Below, one piece after another: positions 54,695-61,566 of a stretch of DNA of 64,000 nt. The stretch covers positions 1 through 64,000 of the forward strand of contig FOSY01000001.1 of the NCBI GenBank assembly GCA_900114405.1, given 5' to 3'. A program made the position numbers and the translations under genes. Origin of the DNA: Lachnospiraceae bacterium KH1T2 (GTDB lineage Bacteria > Bacillota > Clostridia > Lachnospirales > Lachnospiraceae). Each line of letters starts with the position of its first letter. Position 1 is the first letter of the stretch. Under the pieces are notes generated by a model. The model had not been told where the DNA came from and ran no database searches. It saw only the letters and a list, made by a program, of their open reading frames with translations.

Positions 54695-56797
54695 TTATAA
54701 TTGCAGATATTCTTTTTGCTTTATGATCTCATCCGGAATCTCGTCAGTTATACCCTCTATTTTATGAATTATCATGGAAAGTGAATGCATTTCCTGCTTA
54801 TTCTTGATCTCATAACGTTCGATAAAATTCTGATACTGAGGATTCTGAGCCATTGAAGCACGTATATTCTTTCCAAAGGTACAATACTTGAAAAGCATTT
54901 CTCTTGCAACTCTGTTGAGTTTCGACTGTCCCTTTGATTCATTTCTGATATAAGAAAGATAATCCTGCACAAAAACGCCTCTTGAATTATTTCTCGCCTT
55001 CTGCAGCTGGTTCTTTATCTTTTCTCTTGTATCCGGTGAAAGCTCATGATTTTTCTTATAAAACTGCAGATAATCACTGTACTCTGATGTAAGCGAAGGG
55101 TCTGTAACATCATTCCAATGTACACCCTGTATCGTCTTGCACATTTCCCATCTAAACTGTCCGCAGAGATTTATCATGGCAGCTTCTATATCATCCATAA
55201 AGAAAATCGGCATCACCATACGTCCGCGTGTAGTTCTCTTTCTGCCCTCTATCTCCTGCCACATCTGCACTCTGCTTCCCGCATTAGGCATCAGTATGAT
55301 ATATGGAAGGACTTCCACGTTATATCGGAACTGATTCATCTTAAATTCAGGATAACTTGTTACGGTCTCACGGTAAAAGCAGCCAAAGTCTATTGCGGTA
55401 ACAGCGGCCATCTGATCCTTTGCAGTCTTAGGCGTTACTAATGTGGAGTCTAACGGTCTGATAACCTCTCCTGCATGGAATATCGGCACAAATGTCGTTA
55501 TAGTTCCGGACGTCATTCTGTTTGCAGACTGAATCATGTTATTGAGCTCAAACTCCGTCCTTGCCTTAGGATCATCCAGCATCTCATTCACATCGCTGTC
55601 CATGAGATTACCGCTTCTCTTCTCTTCCCTTAAGTAAGCAGGCCAGTCATTATCAAACTCATTCTTAGAAGGTGCATCCTCAAGCTTATATATTTTCTGA
55701 AGCCATTCATACGCCGTAAGTATCCGCTTTTCTGTATCCGGCTTCCATCTTATAGCAAGGCGCTTAAGTTCTTCAGCATTCTCCTCTCCTGCAAGTCCTG
55801 CATCAACAAAACCGTACATAAAGAACATCTTCATAACAAGCGGCAGCTTCTCAGTTTCCTGCGCCTTGAAAAATGCACTTTCATAAACCGTATAGAAGTC
55901 TTTTGTTATAGATCTGCGGAGCTTTCTCATCTCGTCAGAAGTATCATTTTTATCAGTTATCGACTTAAATTCCAATACAGAATCGCGGAAGCGGTCTGCA
56001 ACTTCCCCTTCAACTCCGGAGAATGCGATAATATCTTCAAGAGCATCTGAGATATCTTCATCTATAACGTCCGCTCCTCCATTTTCACGTGCCTCAGTTC
56101 TCTTTTTAATTCTTTCAAATGCCTTCGTGAAATCTGTTGTAGATTCATTTGCAAGCTCGATATACATTTCAGCTTTTTCAAGCTCTTTGCGGATCTTGCG
56201 AACTATATTTCCGCATGTGACGATCGATGCCACGCAGAAATTAACATCCAGTCCATAAAAATTCTGCCTTAATACAGCATCTTTTGCCGCACAGGCATCT
56301 ACTATCTCCTTTATCCACTCAGACTCATTTTCCGGCGGATCAGGAAGTCTCTCAACTGACTCAAATTCGTCAGGTGCTTCTCCTAAAGACTCACACAATT
56401 CTGCATAGGTTTTATAACTTTCTTTAATGTTCTGATATAATGTGAATCCCTTTTTATGCGCAAGCACAAGGTTATCCAAGACCTGCTTTGCAAATCTGAT
56501 ATTTGCTGAAGCAAGTACCGGCGCCATAGATGCGTTTATCTTAATTATCTTTATAATGTCGTTCGCATTTCTGAAGTCATATGAATAGATCGTGCAGTCA
56601 TCATATGCCACATATGGATATTCATAAGTTTCTCCAGGGCTCATGAATACATCCAAAATAGTTCCGTTACCGGCTGATATTGTAATATTATCTCCTATCC
56701 CTATTCCAACCTTGCCCTTGAGCAAAATATCGACAGTATCCGCCGTATCTCCAACAGCATGAATAACACTCCCCTTTTGGAATTCCTGTTTTGCCAT
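54695..56797 (-). CDS. Protein with N-terminal cyclic-nucleotide-binding-like domain, unknown function
   Basis: A 700-residue soluble protein. Residues 5-75 read as a cyclic-nucleotide-binding jelly roll (FQKGSVIHAVGDTADTVDIL, LLKGKVGIGIG, PGETYEYPYVAYDDCTIYSY), although the usual phosphate-binding cassette arginine is not visible. Residues 100-330 are mainly helical and charged. A conserved-looking C-terminal half (about 440-640) contains TFVPIFHAGEVIRPLDSTLV, YIILMPNAGSRVQMWQEIEG, RTTRGRMVMPIFFMDD, FRWEMCKTIQGVHWND and ELSPDTREKIKNQ. There is no helix-turn-helix or catalytic motif I recognise. It is monocistronic, between a terminator-like hairpin and the NhaC/nuclease operon. It may be a regulatory or cytoskeletal-type component limited to Clostridia. 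Confidence 0.75.
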   Translation of the reverse strand: MAKQEFQKGSVIHAVGDTADTVDILLKGKVGIGIGDNITISAGNGTILDVFMSPGETYEYPYVAYDDCTIYSYDFRNANDIIKIIKINASMAPVLASANIRFAKQVLDNLVLAHKKGFTLYQNIKESYKTYAELCESLGEAPDEFESVERLPDPPENESEWIKEIVDACAAKDAVLRQNFYGLDVNFCVASIVTCGNIVRKIRKELEKAEMYIELANESTTDFTKAFERIKKRTEARENGGADVIDEDISDALEDIIAFSGVEGEVADRFRDSVLEFKSITDKNDTSDEMRKLRRSITKDFYTVYESAFFKAQETEKLPLVMKMFFMYGFVDAGLAGEENAEELKRLAIRWKPDTEKRILTAYEWLQKIYKLEDAPSKNEFDNDWPAYLREEKRSGNLMDSDVNEMLDDPKARTEFELNNMIQSANRMTSGTITTFVPIFHAGEVIRPLDSTLVTPKTAKDQMAAVTAIDFGCFYRETVTSYPEFKMNQFRYNVEVLPYIILMPNAGSRVQMWQEIEGRKRTTRGRMVMPIFFMDDIEAAMINLCGQFRWEMCKTIQGVHWNDVTDPSLTSEYSDYLQFYKKNHELSPDTREKIKNQLQKARNNSRGVFVQDYLSYIRNESKGQSKLNRVAREMLFKYCTFGKNIRASMAQNPQYQNFIERYEIKNKQEMHSLSMIIHKIEGITDEIPDEIIKQKEYLQL

Positions 56798-56891
56798 AAA
56801 TACCCCCCGTTATGCCATTTTTATTCCCCTTATCCGATCAAGACCAATAATGTCTTGCATGTTTCCTTACCTTACATCATATCTTTTATTT

Positions 56892-57635
56892 TTATTTGAT
56901 GCAATACAAATTCATTCTGCCACTTTTGCCATCAACCCCAGTAATTTCAAGGGTTGTAAGTAAATTAAGCGTGCTTTGTGCTGTTTTTAATGCAATACCT
57001 GCTCTCTTTCTGAAGTCATGACTTGTAAATTTCTCACTCAATCCATCCGGAAGAAATACCTTATAATCTTCTGGTTCTTTTAATCTCACTTCTCCCAGAA
57101 AATTTCTCACAGTTCGATCATATTTCGTAGCCCGTGTTTTTTTCTTTTCACCATAACCGTCAAGAAGTCTGTAATCATCCACTTCAAAGAAAAAGAGCCT
57201 GAAACTCAGTCCAGGCTCTTTTAAGTATGATTTTATCCGAATGATCTCAACTGCAGCATCCTGAATTTTACCATGCTTAGAGGAAATTCTGGTCTCCTTT
57301 ATCTCTCCGGTATCTGGATCTATCCAATTAAGATAACATTTTACCGGGATAGGATAAACTATCGTGACCGGCGCAATTTTAAGAAAAGTATCAAGCTTTC
57401 TTTTAAGTACGTGGAACGACTTTGACTGTACTTCTATGATTTCATTACCATCGTATATATCTGCAACAAAGCCTTCAAGCGGAACTTCCTGAAAAGTCTT
57501 TTCAGGCATCAAAACATTTTTTATCAAATGATGCAGCGATTTCTCACCGAGTGTTCCTATTCCATTTCGATTGCTTTCAGAAAACTGTATTTTAGACTTT
57601 TCCTTTTCAAAAAGATCTTTCAAATCATCAATCAT
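56892..57635 (-). CDS. Nuclease-like protein with ExQ motif and winged-helix end
   Basis: A 247-residue protein. The first 100 residues show the order of a PD-(D/E)XK-type nuclease core: GTLGEKSLHHLIKNVL (Glu on helix 1), FVADIYDGNEIIEVQSKSF (Asp, then E-V-Q in place of D/E-x-K), KLDTFL, and the strand APVTIVYPIP. Related proteins use an E-x-Q triad, but I cannot test activity. The last 60 residues (FTSHDFRKRAGIALKTAQST) look like a winged helix for DNA binding. The ATG overlaps the stop of the NhaC antiporter gene by ATGA, so the two are translated together. I do not know a published system with this pair. Confidence 0.65.
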   Translation of the reverse strand: MIDDLKDLFEKEKSKIQFSESNRNGIGTLGEKSLHHLIKNVLMPEKTFQEVPLEGFVADIYDGNEIIEVQSKSFHVLKRKLDTFLKIAPVTIVYPIPVKCYLNWIDPDTGEIKETRISSKHGKIQDAAVEIIRIKSYLKEPGLSFRLFFFEVDDYRLLDGYGEKKKTRATKYDRTVRNFLGEVRLKEPEDYKVFLPDGLSEKFTSHDFRKRAGIALKTAQSTLNLLTTLEITGVDGKSGRMNLYCIK

Positions 57636-59131
57636 TTTGATCCTATTTTCTTAAGTACCTGCAGCTCTGCAAAAAGTACAACAAAACCAACTATCACAGT
57701 GATATAAACATTCTTTGTAAATCCTGCAACCAGATAGCCGACAACACTTGCGATCATTGGAGGCAATGCATATTGCAGCTGAGTTGCCACATGATTCATG
57801 TGATAGCACTGAGCTCCTGCCGAAGACATGATCGTCGTGTCCGAAATAGGCGAAATATGATCACCGGCAACTGCTCCTGCAAGAACCGCTGAAACAGATA
57901 TTATCATCATTTCAAGCTGGCCGTTGAAAACTGATACAACTATCGGAACAAGAATTGCAAATGTTCCCCATGATGTACCTGTAGAAAATGAGATAAATAT
58001 CGCAAGCACAAACATAATCGTAGGTAGAAGTGTTCCGATGAATGAACCGCCGCCTACCCATGTAGTTACATAATCTGTTATTCCAAGTGATGAAGTCATG
58101 CCTTTCAATGTCCATGCAAATGTAAGTATCGAAATCGCAGGAATCATAAGCTTAAATCCTTCAACAAAACTTGCTGTATAGTCCTTGAAAGAAACGACTT
58201 TCCTCGGCACATAGAGAATAAGCATAAATATAAGTGTTACAAAAGTTGAAAATATAAGGCTCTCTGAAGAACTGCAATTTGCAAATGCATCCTGTATATT
58301 CACTCCGCCATTCAGGAACCCTGTATATATCATCGCACCTACAGCTGAGAAAATAAGTACCAGAGTCGGCGCTATAAGATCAGCTACAGTACCATGTTCA
58401 TTTACAGTTACCTTTTCAGACTCATCAAAGTCTCCTTCATGGTCTGTATAAAGATCACCCTTTGCTGCATTAAGTTCATGCACTTTCATCATTCCGAAAT
58501 CAAGTCCTGTAGAACTTGTATAAAGTACCATAAACAATGTAAATAATGCATATAAATTAAATGGTATCGTACTTAAGAAAAGCTGGAAACCTGTAATACC
58601 TGCTCCCTGCGGTACATATGAATTAACTGCGGCAGCCCAGCTTGAGATAGGCGCTATGATACATACCGGTGCAGCAGTAGCATCAATGATATATGCAAGC
58701 TTTGCCCTTGAAACCTTATGTCTGTCTGTGATCGGTCTCATTACAGAGCCAACTGTAAGACAATTAAAATAATCGTCTACGAAAATAAGTATTCCAAGAA
58801 ACGTTGTCGAAAGCATTGCAAGCTTTTTAGACTTGATCTTTTTGCCTGCCCAACGTCCATACGCAGCAGATCCGCCGGATTTTTCCATCAAAATGACTAT
58901 CATACCCAGCATAACAAGGAAAATTAAAATCTGCATATCAATATTTTCCTGCATAACATCAAATATTGCCTTGAATGTCAGCCATGGATTAAATTGTGCA
59001 TAAAGCAATGCTCCTGCAAGTATTCCTACGAACAGCGAACTATATACTTCCTTTGTTATAAATGCCAGTACGATGGCAATTACAGGCGGCAGTAAGGCAG
59101 CCCACGTTCCGATAAAAATCGATGTTTCCAT
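57632..59131 (-). CDS. NhaC-type Na+/H+ antiporter
   Basis: A 499-residue polytopic membrane protein of the NhaC family, exchanging sodium for protons (or, in some members, organic acids). I use the ATG at 59131 (METSIFIGTWAALLPPVIA) with GGAGG 7 bp before it; the longer frame from 59227 adds a basic, non-conserved leader. About 12 hydrophobic segments are seen. Family marks are FVDDYFNCLTVGSVMRPITD near residue 120, AAPVCIIAPISSWAA, and the C-terminal GTSWGTFAILVPIVV and GAVAGDHISPISDTTIMSSAG. The substrate is not certain. It is cotranscribed with the nuclease-like gene. Confidence 0.9.
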   Translation of the reverse strand: METSIFIGTWAALLPPVIAIVLAFITKEVYSSLFVGILAGALLYAQFNPWLTFKAIFDVMQENIDMQILIFLVMLGMIVILMEKSGGSAAYGRWAGKKIKSKKLAMLSTTFLGILIFVDDYFNCLTVGSVMRPITDRHKVSRAKLAYIIDATAAPVCIIAPISSWAAAVNSYVPQGAGITGFQLFLSTIPFNLYALFTLFMVLYTSSTGLDFGMMKVHELNAAKGDLYTDHEGDFDESEKVTVNEHGTVADLIAPTLVLIFSAVGAMIYTGFLNGGVNIQDAFANCSSSESLIFSTFVTLIFMLILYVPRKVVSFKDYTASFVEGFKLMIPAISILTFAWTLKGMTSSLGITDYVTTWVGGGSFIGTLLPTIMFVLAIFISFSTGTSWGTFAILVPIVVSVFNGQLEMMIISVSAVLAGAVAGDHISPISDTTIMSSAGAQCYHMNHVATQLQYALPPMIASVVGYLVAGFTKNVYITVIVGFVVLFAELQVLKKIGSK

Positions 59132-59215
59132 TACTTTCCTCCGAAACTCTCTTTTTTCAAAGATCCATAGCCGCTCATAGACAATATTCCTGACTATCTT
59201 TCTTCGATTTTTAAC

Positions 59216-59245
59216 ATTATAACGCATAATGTATATTTATACCAA
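59216..59245 (-). promoter_or_regulatory. Possible promoter of the nhaC operon
   Basis: Minus-strand TATAAT (59216-59221) with TTGGTA about 18 bp upstream. It faces away from the tRNA promoter at 59273-59302. Confidence 0.4.
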
Positions 59246-59272
59246 CTTTTTCTTTTAGTCAAAAAATAATCG

Positions 59273-59302
59273 TTGACATGAGGCACTATAATGTGATATA
59301 AA
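59273..59302 (+). promoter_or_regulatory. tRNA-Trp promoter
   Basis: TTGACA (59273-59278), 18-bp spacer, TATAAA (59297-59302), about 45 bp before the first tRNA. It is the only clear plus-strand promoter I see. Confidence 0.75.
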
Positions 59303-59347
59303 TAAATAGTCGCTTGCAGCGATTGAACTAAAATAAATACAATTCCT

Positions 59348-59418
59348 AGGGGAATCATACAATGGCAGTATGCCGGTCTCCAAAACCGCTCATGGGGGTT
59401 CGAATCCCTCTTCCCCTG
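59348..59418 (+). tRNA. tRNA-Trp (CCA), copy 1
   Basis: A 71-nt cloverleaf with a 7-bp acceptor (AGGGGAA/TTCCCCT), D stem ATAC/GTAT, anticodon loop CTCCAAA with anticodon CCA, T arm GGGGG-TTCGAAT-CCCTC and discriminator G. The 3' CCA is not encoded. The anticodon stem has a C-C mismatch at its outermost pair. Confidence 0.95.
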
Positions 59419-59450
59419 CTCATTATTCATAATTTAATAGTTTTATATTT

Positions 59451-59521
59451 AGGGGAATCATACAATGGCAGTATGCCGGTCTCCAAAACCGCTCATGGGG
59501 GTTCGAATCCCTCTTCCCCTG
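59451..59521 (+). tRNA. tRNA-Trp (CCA), copy 2
   Basis: Identical to the copy at 59348-59418 over all 71 nt, 32 bp downstream in the same orientation. A second tRNA-Trp gene is a recent duplication by its sequence identity. Confidence 0.95.
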
Positions 59522-59568
59522 TTTTATCGACAAGCTTTATGCTTGTTTTTTTATTTTAAAAGATAATC

Positions 59569-59602
59569 ACACCGTCATAATATTCCACTATGACGGTGTT
59601 TT
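59569..59602 (+). terminator. Terminator of the tRNA-Trp transcript
   Basis: Stem ACACCGTCATA / TATGACGGTGT followed by TTTTTTC on the plus strand. The minus side lacks a T-run, so it does not strongly end radA transcription. Confidence 0.88.
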
Positions 59603-59617
59603 TTCATACTATGATCT

Positions 59618-60985
59618 TTATATTATCTCCATCGCATCTGCAACAGATTTAACGCCTATCAATTTCACGCCTTCAACATCCCTCACTTGAGAAAGTGATG
59701 ATTCCGGCATAACTATTGTAGTAAAGCCAAGCCTCTTTGCCTCACTCACCCTGTTATTCGCCTGACTGACCGCACGCACCTCTCCGGAAAGTCCAACTTC
59801 CCCAAAGCAGACTAATTTAGGATCTATCGACCTATTCTTAAACGATGATGCTATAGCCATCACTATCCCAAGGTCGACAGCCGGTTCTCCGACTTTCATT
59901 CCTCCTGCAATATTTACATAAGCATCTGAATTAGAAAGCCTCATACCTACACGCTTTTCAAGTACTGCCATCAAAAGATTTACTCTATTGTAATCAGTTC
60001 CTGTTGCCTGTCTTCTCGGAAATCCGAAATTTGTATCACAAACAAGAGCCTGTATTTCCACAAGCAGTGGGCGCGTTCCTTCCATACAGCATGTAACGAC
60101 ACTTCCCGATGCATTTTCCGGTCGTCCGCTCAGCATAAATTCTGAAGGGTTCTTAACTTCTCTAAGTCCATCCTCATTCATTTCAAAGACACCGATCTCA
60201 TCCGTAGACCCAAATCTATTCTTTACCCCACGGAGTATCCTGTAATTTGCCTTTGTATCACCTTCAAAATAAAGTACCGTATCGACCATATGCTCTAAAA
60301 CTCTCGGACCTGCAACTGCTCCTTCTTTAGTTACATGGCCTATTATAAAGACACTTATTCCCAGAGTTTTGGCCACTCTCAGCAGCACTCCTGTCGTCTC
60401 TCTTACCTGTGAAACGGAACCCGGAGCAGCCTGCACATTTTCATTAAACATTGTCTGAATAGAGTCGATCACAACCATTTCAGGTTTTGTTTCAGTTATT
60501 ATATCCGCGATAGTATCAAGGTTTGTCTCCGAAAGCAATTTAAGATGCTCTGTAAACTCACCAAGCCTTGCCGCTCTGAGTTTTATCTGCTTAAGTGATT
60601 CCTCACCGGAAACATAAAGAAGCTCGTGTCCTGCCTCACTCACATTTCTGCAAACCTGCAGAAGCAGCGTAGACTTACCTATACCCGGGTCTCCGCCCAC
60701 AAGCAGCATTGAACCTTTAACTATACCGCCGCCAAGGACTCTATCCAATTCATCTATTCCACTCGAGACCTTATCTTCCGCATACATCTCTATAGATGCA
60801 AGAGTCGCCGGGCGAACTCTTGACACACCACTTGCTGCAGTAATGCGGTCTTTAGTACTTCCCGACGACTTTTGAACGGTCTCTTCAACCATTGTATTCC
60901 ATTCATGACAGACCGGACACTGTCCCATCCACTTCGATGCTTCGTATCCGCAATTCTGACAGAAGAATGCTGTTTTCTTTTTCAT
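59618..60985 (-). CDS. radA: DNA repair protein RadA
   Basis: A 455-residue RecA-like helicase that helps branch migration in recombination. It has a C4 zinc finger at the N terminus (FFCQNCGYEASKWMGQCPVC), the Walker A GDPGIGKST (about 94-102), the RadA-specific KNRFGS motif in LRGVKNRFGSTDEIG, and a C-terminal Lon-like domain (GGMKVGEPAVDLGIVMAIAS). Its start overlaps the stop of the 137-residue gene by ATGA. It follows the clpC region as in many Firmicutes. Confidence 0.97.
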   Translation of the reverse strand: MKKKTAFFCQNCGYEASKWMGQCPVCHEWNTMVEETVQKSSGSTKDRITAASGVSRVRPATLASIEMYAEDKVSSGIDELDRVLGGGIVKGSMLLVGGDPGIGKSTLLLQVCRNVSEAGHELLYVSGEESLKQIKLRAARLGEFTEHLKLLSETNLDTIADIITETKPEMVVIDSIQTMFNENVQAAPGSVSQVRETTGVLLRVAKTLGISVFIIGHVTKEGAVAGPRVLEHMVDTVLYFEGDTKANYRILRGVKNRFGSTDEIGVFEMNEDGLREVKNPSEFMLSGRPENASGSVVTCCMEGTRPLLVEIQALVCDTNFGFPRRQATGTDYNRVNLLMAVLEKRVGMRLSNSDAYVNIAGGMKVGEPAVDLGIVMAIASSFKNRSIDPKLVCFGEVGLSGEVRAVSQANNRVSEAKRLGFTTIVMPESSLSQVRDVEGVKLIGVKSVADAMEII

Positions 60986-61395
60986 GCTTTTTTAACTTCT
61001 ACTTCAACCTGACCTGCACCTGCAAGTTCAACGCTTACAGAAAGCTTACCGCCAAGGTTTGTTTTCATTTTGCCTACACTTTCACCTGCTACAAAAACTT
61101 CATATTCTGTTTCATCTGCAAGGCCAAGTGTAATCTGTGCATCTTCTGCACCTTCTGCCTTGAAAGAGACTCCTGCCTCTGTCTCCTTGAAATTGTTAAC
61201 GCTTGTTCCCGGCACTGACTCATAGACAAACATACCGTTCTTCTCAAGCTTTGTCATCTCACCAAAGGTCTTGACCTTATAAAGGTCTCCTTCATGCTTG
61301 AAGTCCTCAAGCTTCTCCTTTGCTGCCAGTGTGTGATTTCCGAAGCTGATGCTTCCGTCTGCCTCATTGCGCAACAATTCCTTTACTGCTGACAT
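60982..61395 (-). CDS. Conserved 137-residue protein between clpC and radA
   Basis: A small soluble protein, probably all-beta in the second half (SVNNFKETEAGVSFKAEG, VFVAGESVGKMKTNLGGKLS, VEVEVKKA). I recall similar short proteins in Lachnospiraceae annotated as endosialidase, but no catalytic residues are visible, so that name is not reliable. AGGAGG is about 6 bp before the ATG. It overlaps radA by 4 bp and lies 171 bp after clpC. Its place in a stress and repair cluster suggests some housekeeping role. Confidence 0.7.
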   Translation of the reverse strand: MSAVKELLRNEADGSISFGNHTLAAKEKLEDFKHEGDLYKVKTFGEMTKLEKNGMFVYESVPGTSVNNFKETEAGVSFKAEGAEDAQITLGLADETEYEVFVAGESVGKMKTNLGGKLSVSVELAGAGQVEVEVKKA

Positions 61396-61566
61396 TCCAT
61401 TTCCTCCTGTTTCTAAGATGCTTAAAGCATATATATGATATAAAATTCAAAGCTCCTCAAGTACCACATCATTGCTCAGCTATGCAAAAAAACAACCGAC
61501 TTATTTTCTGCGATCAAATTCATCCAGTGGTCTTTCAGAGCGTCTAACAACATTAGTTTTGCTAAT

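Noticed and set aside
59194..59559. Open frames on both strands over the tRNA region
   Set aside because: They are shadows of the tRNA-Trp genes.
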